Shown here piece by piece: positions 11,250-23,984 of a stretch of 64,000 nt of DNA. This DNA comes from Lepidurus packardi (taxonomy: Eukaryota; Arthropoda; Branchiopoda; Notostraca; Triopsidae): assembly GCA_023053545.1 (NCBI GenBank), contig JAKZAN010000001.1:7398565-7462564 (forward strand), in the 5' to 3' direction. Made by a program: the position numbers and the translations under genes. The first letter of the stretch is position 1. Every line of letters starts with the position of its first letter. The notes under the pieces are model-generated. The model ran no database searches and had not been told where the DNA came from. It was given only the letters and a program-made list of their open reading frames with translations.

Positions 11250-12340
11250 TTTGTGTGGAGTTCAATGGTTTGGATGCGGATGGAAACGTAAATTACTTGC
11301 AGCTTCACTGAAAGGACGTGCGGCTGAAGTCCGCAAATACTTGTCTCAAGAAGTTAAAGAAGACTATTTGGCCATGCTCCTCGAATGAGAAAACTTCTTG
11401 GAACAGAATCCGGCAGTGTTTCAAACCAAATTCGCCTCCCTGAAACGCGAAAAAGGGACTTAAATTGCGGAATTCGCCAGTAAATTGCGTAGTGTGCACC
11501 AGCGGCATATCTGAGTTTGGATGAGAAATCCCGAGACATATTCATTAAACCAAGATTACTTGACGTGGTGGAAAATGAAGATTTACGAGTACAACTGCAA
11601 GTGGATTCACCGCCCACTCTCGACAAACATATTACCAGAATTGCAGCTTATGAGTCGGTCTTCAAAGCTGAGCAACTGAGGAAAAAGGTCGGAGTTGGAC
11701 TAGATACCGAGGTGGATCGCCCACAGGTTGCGGCCGTTGGACGCAGTGACAGTACGTTGGACGACAGGTTACGGAAATTGGAGTGTGCACTGACTGATAT
11801 TTCCAAGATGTTTCACGAGCGGAAGAAACGAAATAGCAGAAGAACACGCTTCAACTGTGGAGAAGGACATTTTAGGGCCAATTGTCCACAGCTCAAAAGA
11901 AATCGACTCGCAAACACCGAACAACAGGTGTCGGGAAACGCGAACTAACTGGCGATGTGGACCCTCAACCAGTTCGCAAACCGAAGGGGACCGAGATATC
12001 GGACATCATGGCTGTAAATTTTGCTACTTTTGTGGAAGGAGAATGTGGATCTTGTCCTGCAGCGATGTTAGTGGATTCTGGTTCGGCGATTACACTTGTT
12101 AAAGACTACTTAGTAGATAAGAGTCGTTTTATTGTACAACCAATGCAGATCAACGCAAGAACTGTGAACAATCAAGTATTAAAGATTAATGGCAAGACCA
12201 TGGTTCCTTTCCGATTAAATGGTTACCAATTTGAGTGGCAAGCATTCACTTCCACGGAGATCGCCCATGATGTAATTCTGGGGCGAGATTTTTTACAAAA
12301 CAATCAAATGCAGGTAGATTATGAAAGCTTGAAAACTTGA
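11250..12340 (+). pseudogene. Retroelement gag and aspartic protease remnants
   Basis: Gag-like sequence begins by about 11270 and carries several in-frame stops. A CCHC-type zinc knuckle is recognisable at about 11848-11892 (C-x2-G-H-x4-C), but its first Cys codons look altered. In the 11882-12340 frame there is a retropepsin active site (LVDSGSA), the Asp catalytic triad of retroviral-type proteases, followed by a second conserved ILGRDFL block. The protease part is intact for about 110 residues. It would have processed the Gag-Pol polyprotein. Confidence 0.85.
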
Positions 12341-12717
12341 ATGGAAAAACGGTGAAGTAAAACTGACAGACGACCCAAGTTTGTGTCGAAAAGTGTTCGT
12401 GATCGAAGCAATATCCGTACCAGCGAATCATGAAGTGATTACATCAATGAAACTCCCTAGCGGATTAGGAAGCCATGGCTGTGCGTTGTTTGAAGCCAAG
12501 GACAAGTTTCTTGGACTGGAATGGAGTTCATTTAGCACGAACGCTAATAAACCCAGGTGACAAAAACCTTCTTGTTCGGATTGCAAATTGTTCCTTCCAA
12601 AGGATTTATATCAAACCTGGAGGGGAATTAGGTCTGTGATAACGGAATACTCACCTGTTATGGTCATCGAAAAAGAGACGAATTCAGAGGGCTGTCCCGA
12701 ACAGTTACTTCCATTAT

Positions 12718-14350
12718 TTGACACACCTAATTTGGCGAAGAAAGAGCAAGGACTTTTGGAGAAGCTGCCATAGAAACAGAAAAGTCATCTCAATGAGCTC
12801 TACGGACTTGGGGCGTACCAACGTATTTCAGCACCGCATACATACAGGAAATCATCATCCTGTTCGTATGCCACCAAGAAGAGTTCCGGCGTATTGGGGA
12901 CATGAGGTTGAAGATATGGCAAACAAGTTGCTGGAACAAAACATTATCTCCCCCTCAAACAGTCCTTGGAGTGCCCCAATTGTGATGGTAAGGAAGAAAG
13001 ATGGATCGTTGCGGTTGTGTGTGGACAATAGGGTATTAAAAGCCGTTACGACAAAGGACGCATATCCTTTACCGCGTATCGACGACACCCTTGATGCACT
13101 GCAAGGATCAGTATATTTCTCAACATTGGACTTGATCAGCGGCTATTATCAGCTAGAATTGGATACAGCAGACAAGGAAAAAACTGCGTTCCAGACTCCA
13201 CAAGGATTATTTCATTTCAACGTGATGCCGTTTGGATTATGTAACGGCCTGGTTCCTTTCAAAGGCTTATGGAATTGGTGGTTCGAGGATTGCAGTGGCA
13301 AACGTGTTTAATTTACCTAGACTATATAATATTGTTCAGTCGGACTTTCCAAGAACATTTAAATCGCCTTGACGAATATTTTTAGTCGACTGGGAGACGC
13401 CAATTTAAAAATCAAGCCGTCAAAATGTAAGTTGTTTTGTAAAAGTGTGGTTTATTTGGGCCACGTGGTAAGCAAGGAAGGGATTACTACGGATCCCGAG
13501 AAAACTAGCGCTATTACGGAATGGCCTCGACCTTGCTGTAGTAATGAGCTTAGTAGTTTTCTTGGTTTGGCGTCTTACTATCGCCGGTTTGTGGCTTCGT
13601 TTGCTGACATCGCCAAACCATTATACGGATTAACGGAAAAAGGGTTCCTTTCGTGTGGACAGTGGAATGTGAGGAAGCTTTCGCCCGGTTGAAAGAAGCA
13701 CTTATTTCAGCTCCTGTTTTGGCTTTTCCTGACCTTTCGCAGCCTTTCCTTGTGGACTGTGATGCTAGTAACGTCGGTTTAGGCGCGGTTTTGTCGCAAA
13801 TCATTGATGGGATGGAGCGTCCAGTGGCATTCGCCAGTCGAAATTTGTCTAGAGCGGAAACGCGGTATTGTGTCACAAGGAAGGGAGTTATTGGCAATGC
13901 AGTACGCACTAACACAGTTTAGCCACTATTTGCTGGGGCGACCTTTTATGATGCGCACAGACAATAGTGCAGTTAGCTGGCTTAAAAGATGCAAGAACCC
14001 TTCGGGGCAAGTCCTTTGCTGGCTGAGCCTGTTTGAGTCGTACCAATTATCAGGAGAACACAGGCCAGGGAAGAAACACCAAAATGCTATGTCCAGGCGA
14101 CCTTGTTCACAATGCTGTATGATGGAAGGTCAAAGTGAGAAGGAGGAAGATGAAGATGACTGGGAAATTCCTTGCATGTGTATTGCCAATGTGACCTCAA
14201 GGGAGTCTCAAGTTGTAAAAAACGAGTCTGGATTAGTTGTAAGTGCGCAAGGCAGTGATTCAGATTTGCAAGAAGTCCAACAATGGATTAGAGACCCTAG
14301 TTCGGTTCCATCGTCACCGAAAAACTTAAATACTGTGTTGAGAAGTTATT
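12718..14350 (+). pseudogene. Retroelement reverse transcriptase and RNase H remnants
   Basis: The 12718-13311 frame holds RT motifs: the SPWSAPIVMVRKKDG block, LDLISGYYQ and MPFGLCN. It breaks near 13250. The region expected to carry the catalytic YxDD box (about 13300-13330) is degraded. The frame resumes at about 13369 with LGHVVSKEGI and SFLGLASYYRRF, typical of the Ty3/gypsy thumb and connection. RNase H follows in two frames (13653-13922 and 13804-14352), with DCDASN and TDNSAVSWL. The enzyme cannot be made from this copy. Confidence 0.9.
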
Positions 14351-15804
14351 GAGCTCAACGTGGACAGTTAGTTTTCAAAGATAACTGTGTTTACCGTGAG
14401 TGTCAAACTCCTTCAGGGACTAAAATTTTACCGCTGGTGCCTTCGAGTTTAGTGAGTGACATTTTAAAGAGCTATCATGACGATAGCATGGCAGCTCATA
14501 TGGGCAGTAATAAAATGCTGTGGAAGTTGCAGGAAAGATTTTACTGGCCTCGATTGAGACAATCTGTGGAGGATTGGTGCAGGAAGTGTGTGAAGTGTAT
14601 GGAACTCTCCTCTCCTCAGAAAACTAAGGCACCTTTGAAACCGTTGATATCCCGTTTTCCAAACGATATTGTGGCCATGGATATTTTAGGCCCGCTTGCT
14701 GAAACGCAGCAAGGAAATAGATACATCTTAGTGGTTGGTGATCTTTTACTAAGTGGATCGAGGCTTATGCAATTAAAAATCAAGAGGCTAAGACAATAGC
14801 AGAAAAGTTTGTTTGTGAGTACATTTCCAGATATGGTGCGCCGGTACAATTACACATGGATCAAGGTAAGAATTTTCAATCATCAACACTGAAAGAAGTG
14901 TGTAAGTTGCTAAATGTTCGAAAGACCAGAACAACACCTTATCACCCCCAGAGCGACGAGTTTGTTGAAAGAGCAAACCGTACAGTACTTGCAGGACTTA
15001 GCAAAATTATTGACAATGGTGACTGGTGACGACACATGGAACGTTATACTTCCCCATGTTTTATTGGCGTATGGCACAAGTGTACCAAGTTCCACGAAGA
15101 CGACTCCGGCATTTTTGCAGTTAGGGAGGGAAATACGTCTTCCTGCGGATCTAGTGTATGGTGGTGGCAATTTGCAAGAGAAACCCATCTCGACTACTGA
15201 GCATGTGAAAACAGTGGAGAAGAATTTACCAGAGGCGTATGAAGTAGTTCGGAAGCAACTGGATCTGGCCCAACAGTTCCAGAAAACGTACTACGATTAG
15301 TCAACTTCAAGAAAACAGATTCGAGTTGGGGATCACGTGTGGTTGCACAGACCTGTACCACCAAAAGGGAAATCGCCTAAATTTCACAGACCTTGGGTAG
15401 GTCCTTGGACGGTGCAAAAATTAATCACATAACAAGTGGCTAGGATAAAACATTGTGTGAATGGTTCACGAAAAATTGTTCATGTGAATAACTTAAAACG
15501 TGGACAAGTTGTTCAATCTGTGGAAGAGCCCCCACGGCAAGCGCGTGCAGTTTCAACTCAGATTAAAGATACTGTAGCGAGTCGTATCCCTCGAACATAT
15601 ACACCCCGAAGAGTGGTGGATTGGGAAGAAGGGGGCGATCAGCTGAACGAAGAGCTGACGGATGCAGACTTGGGGACAAGTGGAGCTCCGTTTCTACCGG
15701 ATGAAGGACAACGGCAAATGGAGCAGCAGTCGGAAAGACCACAAAGAGTCAGAAATGTTCCGGAAAGGCTTGTCTATTATGAACAAGGGAAGCCTATTGG
15801 GTAG
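14350..15804 (+). pseudogene. Retroelement integrase remnants
   Basis: An HHCC zinc-binding N-terminus is visible at 14474-14600 (H-x4-H, later C-x2-C), then the catalytic core with the first Asp in MDILGP, the second in HMDQG and the Glu in DEFVERANRT, spread over two frames. The C-terminal region after a TAG at 15298-15300 has the GDHVWLHRP and GPWTV features of Ty3/gypsy integrases and a Pro-Arg-rich tail ending at 15804. At least three breaks make it inactive. Confidence 0.88.
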
Positions 15805-15829
15805 TTTTATTTAAAAGAGAGGATAGTGT

Positions 15830-16098
15830 AAGGATGTATATTGTTAATAGTAGTCTTGGTGATGGAATAATTTGAATGACCCGTGACCTTGCTTCCGTGT
15901 CAGACTGACCCGACTTGACTCAACTAACGACATGGGACTAACTAACGGTATGACCCTTTCTTCTTAGCCATTCCACTTGTATATAAACCCATGCGTCGTT
16001 CAATACAGTCAGTCATTTCACTTGAGGTTTGTCTACTTTGCACTGGAAGAGCAAAAATATCCGAAAATGGTAGTGCAAGTGCTGGAAATTTGACAGTC
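15830..16098 (+). repeat. Probable 3' LTR of the Ty3/gypsy element
   Basis: A purine-rich tract (AAAAGAGAGGATAG, about 15815-15829) directly precedes TGTAAGGATG, as a polypurine tract precedes the TG of an LTR. A TATATAAA promoter box follows at about 15979. The right boundary, placed at a TTTGACA near 16098, is a guess because no second LTR is available for comparison. Confidence 0.5.
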
Positions 16099-16221
16099 AA
16101 AGGTCAGTGATGTATATCTGCATAAGTATGCTAGTTAAAAATTCAGTGTTTTTAAGAACTTACTATAGTTTCAAACTTAAAAGTAGTTTTTGTTCCATGT
16201 TGATAGTGCAACTGGTTAAGA

Positions 16222-16405
16222 CGGGTTCTCAAACTTCTTCGTTCGCCGCGACCCTTGGAAATATCCCCAGCTTGTACGACGCCCCTTAGAACATAGGCCT
16301 ATATAATTGTTGCATTTATGAAATTATAGGAATCTTTCGCGGCGCCCCTGCAGCCTACCGCGGCGCACACTGTGAGAAACGTTGGGTTAAAACCTAATCG
16401 CCATT
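16222..16405. mobile_element. Possible small hAT-like non-autonomous element
   Basis: The left end GGTTCTCAAACTTCTT followed by CGCGACCC resembles hAT (Charlie/Buster-type) terminal sequence. The right end, read in reverse complement, gives AACGTTTCTCACAGTGTGCG and again a CGCGG run. The ends are only roughly inverted repeats and no 8-base target duplication could be confirmed. Confidence 0.35.
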
Positions 16406-18448
16406 TTGCCCCCGTCGGTCTGAACGGGGTGATCCCGAACAACGATGGCGGGGCTATACCGAACGCGTTCTGATCGTTCGGTTCCGTCCGTGGTGCAGAA
16501 CTGAAGCGATGTTAACGTTTCTCTCTCAATCTAGAGTTGGATAATATGTTTTAATTTGTAATTAAAGCAAACAAACCGAAGGGTAGGCCAAGAAAACTGA
16601 CTTCGAAGAAAGGGAATTGACGCTAATGTTCAAGTTTTTTTGCTTTAATATTTGTGTTCCTTACATCTGAATACATCCGTTTCTGATAGAAACATATGTA
16701 ATTTATCTCCTACTTCGTTCTGGTACGCATCTCATAAGAAGCGTGAATGTAAAATACACGAAATTTCAATATGTTCTGTTTCACCCCATGGTTGGGGCGA
16801 TTTCGTACACATGAGAAGTGACTGCTTCGAGCCATTTTAAGGGTACATTGACTTGAATCTTATTTTAAACAAAAAACAGTAGCAGTATATGAATAGCTAT
16901 TCCTTCATACGCCGAAGAAGTCAACTCGGTAGGCGAATACCTTTTTTCCTGCATTCAGAAAGTGAAAATTGTTCGGTATCTCCCCTACCCTTACAACCCC
17001 GTATAATTTGCGGGCTGTACTTTACTACTATGAACATGCACACACTTTATTATGTATGCAGCTTCTTCAATCAAGCTACACTTTTATCCCTTGATCTCGT
17101 ATAACAGTCCTCTGATTTGTTTAAAGACATAGTTGACCTACCGCGTCCACTAGAAATGCCATCGTAAGTTCTCCTTTCAGTCGTTTCATTCTTTCTTTCT
17201 TTCTTTTTTTTGTGTTACTAATCCGCTATTACCATACACTGTCAACTTTACACGTGTCGGCCTATATGTTCTATTTGTTCTACTATGTACTGTCTGTTTC
17301 ACGATAAGCGTCAGCTAGTAAGTATTTACCCAGAAAAATGTGTCCCAATAAACGAATAATCTAGCAGGTTGTTGGCAAGTGTCGAAATTAGCTGTTCGAT
17401 AGCCACCGTTATTGGCCAAGTACCAGAACACTCCACAGTTAGCTGTAGCCGAAGACGCAATTTTGAATGTTGCATTAACTAGAGGTGAGAGCATTTCATT
17501 ACCGCCTGTACCCTTGTGGAAAGCAGAATATTGAGTTCTCCCTCAGGAGCAAAATAGCATCTCGAAAGATTAGCGCGATCGAAAACGGGATTAAACAAGC
17601 AACGTCTGCCAGTTTTTATTCTAGTAACGACACTTTTTTTTATCTAGCGCCATAATAACTCCCATGTATGCGTTGTAGACTGTTAAGTGCACTATTATAT
17701 GCATTACCTTTCTACAAGAAAATTACTTTTACTACCTCCACCTTGTATCGTTAAACAGTAATTTAGTTTTCTGCCTAATTTATTATGCCATACTTGACTT
17801 CCCTCCATCCTGACATTTACGTGAAAACGAATATCGAGAACTCTCTTTTTTAAGTTTCCTTATTTTTTGTACGTTTAGTCGTCTCTAATCAATAATAACC
17901 TACTTTCAGGTTACCGTTCTGCCGAACCCGCGAACTCCATATTTATAAGATTTCTAATGAAGAATTCGCGCATTCTAAAAACCTCTTAAAAATTACGTAA
18001 GTTCAACTTTAACTGATAATGGCTCGCTGAAATACTTAAATGGTCTTGAATAGAACTAAAGAAATTTTAACGCAATTCAGTGGTTTTGTTATACTTGATT
18101 TGCATTGGGTTGATAAACAATACACAGTATAAAGGTTTACCTTTATACTTTAACGTATGTAGTTCTGCAGGCCCGACTTTGTTTTATACCCCTGTGACCT
18201 AGGCGAACTTTTTAGACCTTTCCTACTGTTTTATACGTGTATTTTTAAAGCTTCAGGACTTGACTTAAAAAGCAAGGGGCTTAACGAGAGGAGAAAAACT
18301 ATATGTTAGCAGTCTCGGGGGTTTGGAATCGAACAGAAACATACCCTTGAAAGAAAGGCCATTTTTTTGTGGCACAATACATAGACACACTGCACAAGCA
18401 GAAAAGCTGAGTGGAATTCGTACGACTAAAATTGTGTTGTGCATAGTT
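16406..18448. other. Non-coding stretch
   Basis: No supported gene. Contains a CTTT microsatellite-like tract at about 17190-17210. The end near 18450 would be 3' UTR of the minus-strand PAN-like gene. Confidence 0.5.
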
Positions 18449-19674
18449 TTAATAAAATGAAAAGACTAAGAACCCTACTGGATTGTTATTCCAAGTTACA
18501 TTATCATACTTCATGTAGGTTTTTTGGTTGCAAGTACTAAAATTTACTGGTTGAGATCCCGAACCAAGATACCAAAACGGTCCGCAAGTCTGAGTAGCAG
18601 TTCCTGTATTCACATACGGAACGTTCTGTAAAGGAACACCGAGACCGTCTCCGAATGATTGTATGGTTAATACGGTATTGACCGAAGCTAACGTGAGTCT
18701 CCCATCGGTGGTGATATTCAGGCCCTCATAGTGGGCTTCGTTAATAGCATCTTTGGCTACGTATAGCCTTTTCTTTGCACTTTTCTGAACCATGTAATGT
18801 ACAGTAGTAAAGTTTAGGTCAGTAAAAGCCCCATAAGCTTGTGAGGCATTGGCGACAGTAGTAGATGAACTGGTCAGGAGCTTATAAGATGGACTGAAAG
18901 ATGAATACCACCAGAAAACAGTTCCTGTTCCCCAACATTGCACGTTGAGCTTTGGGCCGAAATAACCCCATGGCCAAATTTCTGCAGGAGCTCGCACTAT
19001 AATACCAATCAAGATGAGGAATTAGAGTACAATTAGCAAATGGTACGGAAGAGAAAGAACTTACTACTACAGCCCAGTCTTGTTGCATAGTCATGACAAT
19101 TTACCGGTACACTACTGCAGTTTACGATCCCGACGCAAGTCGCTGTTACGGTGCAATTCGGCGGGTACGTAGGAGAGAGAGTTGGGACTGCAGTCGTTGG
19201 AGCAAGGGTACTCGAAGGACGAACGGGGATGGAAGTCGACGATACACACGTATCCACGCAAGCTTTTCCTGAATTTGAGGCTGTAACTTTGTCCCATATT
19301 GAACCGCTAAGAATAGAGGGGTCAGCAGCTAATTGAGCTTGAGAACAATTGCAGAAATTATTATTGTATAGATGACAGACGATGGTCGAAGGGTTCAAGG
19401 TCGAGATGTAAACTTGTGCAGCTTTGCAATCAGCGGAAGAGGCACACATTCGGCAGCAAAAGAAAGCGACAGTCTGACGACCTAAAATTTGGTTAGATGG
19501 CGGGATGTCATTACTTAAATAGTTACCTAGAGAAACTGGGTAGTTTAGAGTTTGTAGGATTGAGTTGTTGGAGAAGGTTACCCCTTGGTAGGACGGATGG
19601 GTTACCAAACCGAAATTCACTGATGTTGCTACCGTAATGCACAACATTACTGTTGTTAAGAAAAGTAATTTCAT
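18449..19674 (-). CDS. Secreted Cys-rich protein with a PAN/apple-like domain (unknown function)
   Basis: Two exons, 19674-19065 and 18996-18449, joined by a 68-base GT-AG intron with matching phase, give 385 residues. Met at 19674 is chosen over an in-frame Met 45 codons upstream because it starts a clean signal peptide (MKLLFLTTVMLCITVATS). Residues about 20-140 have the spacing of a PAN/apple domain (FCCRMCASSADCKAAQVY, then CHLYN). A Ser/Thr/Pro-rich linker and a short Cys cluster (NCTVTATCVGIVNC) follow. The C-terminal half has conserved WPWG, CWGTG and a final aromatic stretch, and I do not recognise it as a named domain. Several NxS/T sites suggest glycosylation. PAN domains bind protein or carbohydrate, so an extracellular binding role is an inference. 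A dead relative lies at 9195-10055. Confidence 0.8.
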
Positions 19675-22600
19675 CTTAGTGGTCAAGTACGTTTTTCGAA
19701 CGTACTGTACCGAGTATACACTGGTACTGGGCAGGATACTTACTTTCCCGGTTCTTATTTCACCTGTGTACGGTTTATTTGGAAACACGTCTTGTTTGGG
19801 TCCTGTCATAAATAAAAGTTGCTGTGTCTGGAAAAAGTAATTAGCAAGGGTCTAGAAAGTCGTATATTAGTGGGTTTTTTCTGTGAGCACTTTCTTTTCC
19901 GATACGAAGTACGGAATTTCCTTATCTAAAATACGCCGCTGCACAGCAAGAACTATTTTCGTGAGAATAAATTTGTCGCTACCAAACATAATTAGTTCAT
20001 GTCACATAAAGTATACGAAAGACAGGTTGTCCTAGTGCATTCATATATTGGGAAGTGGAAATTGTGTGTTACTTATATTGCTACTACCTTTAATCGTATT
20101 TTCCATTTTCATTCTAGTCCATGCATTTTTAGTCCGAATCATCTCCAATAGATAGCGATGAAACACATAACTAAAGGTTAATTTTTCTCGACGCTAGATG
20201 GCCTGCAAGTTTCCTCCGACATCGAAATTCCTATTTATTCAGAGCAAGGTGCAAATCATGAATTCGTGTTAATAACATAGTTCGCAGATTCACGCATTTA
20301 TCATCAACCGTATTTATATCAAATTTTTCTATAACGTAGAAAATTTAATTCTGTATAAGTTAAGTTATATTGATAACTTTCACAATCCGCTTCGCATAGC
20401 AGATGTTTTGACTGACGTAAATAATTTCATCATTAATTGCAGTGTTGCGAGACCATGTGCATGATTTACCCAATCATTAAACAACTAAATGTGACCTAGT
20501 AAACAAACTCAGGAAGTGATTCTCTTTGCATTTCACGAAGCCAGGAAGCTCATAATATTTCTATTCCGTAATTTTTGCAAGACCGTTGCGATTTTCGTAA
20601 TTGGCGGTAGAACGTTCTCGTACGACATCGACAGGACTGCGCAAGCGTAGGCCACTAGGGACGGCGCTTGGGAATAACGTCACAACAGTACCGTGTTTGT
20701 TGTGGCCTGAAGGAGTGGTGGAAAGCGACCGGGTTGGGACATTATAGGTAAACAAAGTATACTTTATTTACTTGTATTTGATCATCTTCTCTAATCTCGG
20801 AAGAGTAATATTTTATAATTTTTATGACTCGGGATGTCGTATTGCGAGCACTTTTTCCAAGCCTGCATTCCCATCTCGAAAATCTTTGTGTCACTCGCCC
20901 AGCTTTGTATGTTGTGCTGTGCTTGCCGAAGTCCCTTGTGCACTTTCCGCTTGAGGGATTCAACGGAGAATTCCGAATGCTTAGTAAAAGCAAGGGAAGA
21001 GGAACCTCAAAGCAAAACGGTGGGGCGACCCCCTTCCTTCATTCTTTTAATTTTCTCTTTTTCTTTCCACACTCTTCCCTTGTTCCTTCGTGTATGAAAC
21101 TAGAAGCTTTGCATCCTCTGCAAAACGGGTTTCGTGATTTGGTGCGTGCGTTTGCCAATCGCTTCTTAAAATGTCACTGACCGACCCCCTTGTCCTCTAA
21201 CCCCGGACGACCTAAGTCGGTCTGTATCCTCAAATATCTTTCCGAGAATCGGGCATTCAAGATACGCGCCCTCAGTTTCTAGGAATTTCTAAGACCGTTC
21301 ATCGGGTTCACATTCTGGGATGTAACGGTGTTAGCAGATGTAGGTTAAAGAACTAAGGATGTATAGGTGGTACCGGATGGCCAATTCCCGCCCGTCGGGG
21401 CTTTAAAGGGTCATTAACGGAAAACTTATGCTTAAATCGATTCCCTTACTTCGCTAAAAATTAGGATGAACGATTCCGAAATAGCTTCGAACTCGACCCC
21501 CAGAACGTAAAGTTTATTGGGGGAGAGTTTGGGTCGTACGTAAACAAATACTGCATTTCACGTGTGAAGGCTATTTTGCAAGCTGATACCGCACACGCTA
21601 AAGATGTCAATGTATTGGTTAAAAATACACAAAAAGCAGCAGCACACCTAAATTATATGATAATTGGGGAGGCATGTGTGTTTGTTACAAGGCAAGCAAG
21701 GGTGGCTCTCCCTGACCCATTTCACGACTAGTAGCTTTCTTTTCCTTCCAAAGTACTGTCAAAGTCCCAGCCGCCAGCTCAATGTACCGAAAAAGAGTCA
21801 AGGAGATTCTTTTTGGCCTTTTTGGGGGCTTTTCTTGTACTTCAACTCAAACGCGCTGTCATGGCAACCTGTATGTGTGATGCTTGTTTTGTAATTGTGT
21901 TTTTTGTCAAGAAGCCATTGCCCTTTAATCAGACGATGTGCATTAGAAAACAGAAAAAAAGCCAAGGAACAGACAGTCCCGGTATGGGAGGGGGGATTCC
22001 AAGTAAAGCGGAGTGATCAAACACGGAGTGATCTTAAACTTTTAGTTTCTATTTTTGTAAGTTAGATATTCTAGCCAAGACTGGGGATAAAGTATAAGTA
22101 CGTACTTTTAACCAAGGGTAAACAGTCCCGAGTTCAACTGTTATGGAAACACTACACTATCCCAAAAGTTGACTTGTCTTGGGCTGCACTTGTTTAGCTG
22201 CTAATAGCTTTCCTGGGGATTTTTATCCATATATGGTAAGGCAGTCTGTTTAATTATAGGTGGATTCTTTTTTTACTGGAACATAAATATTGGAATGGAA
22301 GCAGATTTTTGATCTGTTCCGTTAGGGAATATAAGAAAACATCGTATTGCTGGCCTTGGGGGAAAATTTAGATTATATTTTTATCTATATTAACTTAGGC
22401 TCAATCTTTATAAGGTTGCAACGATAAACCATGAAAAGCATTTGAAAAAGATTTTGGACAATTCGATGTAATTACGCAGTAGTAGTCACTTTGGTTCTTG
22501 GGTTCTCAATGACCCACTAAGGACAGTTTAAAGGTTAGTTCTCCAAGAAGATACGTGTGGTACAGGGTCCAATCATATCTAGTGTTGATCTAGATAGAGT

Positions 22601-22914
22601 GGAAACTAGAAATTGAAACAAAACGAGAAATAATTCAGAAAAAAGGTACAAACCTTAACCCCTTTTGGGCTTTTATATCTTTGTGGAACCGTGCATGAAA
22701 CGTGATGGCAAAGTTCTACTCCGAAACTTGGATTCCATTATTAGAAAATGCGAAGTACTTTTTCAGGGGAATGGCGATACAATCTAATCTTAACGTTCGT
22801 TTCGACTATCGGCGTTACAAAGATCGCGAGTTAATTTGGAACGTTTTTTTTTTTGCAAATCCCAAACAGTATTAGCGCTGCAAAGATAAAATATGCAAAC
22901 ATACCTCTAAAAAT
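19675..22914. other. Non-coding stretch
   Basis: No supported gene on either strand. Short open frames exist (for example around 20561-20755 and 20824-21180) but show no domain, splice context or codon structure that I trust. Confidence 0.5.
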
Positions 22915-23272
22915 CAACTTTCATTTTCCAAGTGCTCTTCTATTCTTTAGGCGTATTAAAAAAACAAGGCACAAGGACATATTTCAGACCATTGTAGCAG
23001 AATTCGCTTGTTGGTAAAGCAATTATTGTGAATTCTATAGAAATTGTTTTAGTAATTCTCTAAAAAGAACCATTTTATTTCGCTAGGAATTGCAAACTTT
23101 CGTTTTCCAAGTACTCTTCTATTCTTTAAATTTAGCCAAATAAGAAGTGGAAAGGACACATTTGAAACCATTATAGCAGAGCTTGCTTGTTCGCGAAACA
23201 ATTATCTGGAAATCCATATAAATTGAGTCAGTAATTCTCGAAAAAAAATAGTTTCGCTACGAACTGCATAGT
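22915..23272. repeat. Diverged tandem duplication, unit about 180 bases
   Basis: Copy 1 (22915-23094) and copy 2 (23095-about 23272) share blocks in the same order: 'ttttccaagtNctcttctat' near the start, 'accattNtagcagaNNt' in the middle and 'agtaattctc' near the end. No inverted ends, no coding potential. Confidence 0.7.
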
Positions 23273-23984
23273 AAGTGCGTTTGGACATTGCCTGGCCCAG
23301 AACTTGTTCTCATGTGGTGATTTTTTGGGGACGCAAGTCAGTTAACTTTACACTGGAAATTCTAAGCTCGGAAAAGAAAACCGAAATTGAAGGAGAGCAC
23401 GTGAATTGAAAGTGCACTGGGATTTTCTCGTCTTGTCCTCCGCATATGTTACATGACACGGTTGCTCTGTTTTCACTTATTAGAAATCATAGACATTTGT
23501 CGAATCTGTAAAACAATTGCCATGGCCTTGTTACATGTTGCGTTGCTGACCGGTTTGCAGTCTTATTTGGCGTTTTTTGTGACCTTGGCTAAACAATTCT
23601 TCTTTTGGCTCTCATTTTTGGGCCTTTTTTGCTCTTAAACCTATTAAATCGACGGTGTGGACGAATAAGGAGTCGAAGCACTTTCAGGCACGTGGGCTAG
23701 TGAAGGAAATATAATTTAAAGAGAATTATGAGAAAGAAACTGGCATACGTCGGAGCTAATTATACTCATTAGCCCCTATGACACTAATTTTTGCTTGAGT
23801 TCAAACACCAAGATCACAAATTACAGCTTTTGGGTACGCATTGACCTGTATTCGTGGCCTGACGTCAGTTACGAAGCTGTCACTAAGGAAGCGTGAAGCT
23901 GCGTTACATTCGGTTCCGAAAGGTGGAAAGGGAGAAAATAGTTTTTCACATTCAAGGAATCTGTAGATGCCACTTATTGCCACT
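23273..23984. other. Non-coding stretch between the tandem repeat and the Tigger-like element
   Basis: No supported gene. A 61-codon open frame at 23453-23638 is hydrophobic but lacks supporting context. Confidence 0.4.

Larger units (their letters stand above)
11235..16098 (+). mobile_element. Degenerate Ty3/gypsy LTR retrotransposon, 5' LTR not found
   Basis: Similarities occur in the order gag, zinc knuckle, aspartic protease, reverse transcriptase, RNase H, integrase, then a probable 3' LTR. This is the Ty3/gypsy (Metaviridae) order. The frame is broken repeatedly: stop codons in gag at about 11386-11388 and 11461-11463, a frameshift between protease and RT, another inside RT near 13250, breaks in RNase H and integrase, and a TAG at 15298-15300. 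No 5' LTR is recognisable, so the copy is either 5' truncated or too diverged. It separates the two PAN-like paralogs. Confidence 0.93.

Noticed and set aside
20824..21180. 118-codon open frame
   Set aside because: Overlaps other frames, low-complexity Phe/Ser-rich end, no splice or domain support.
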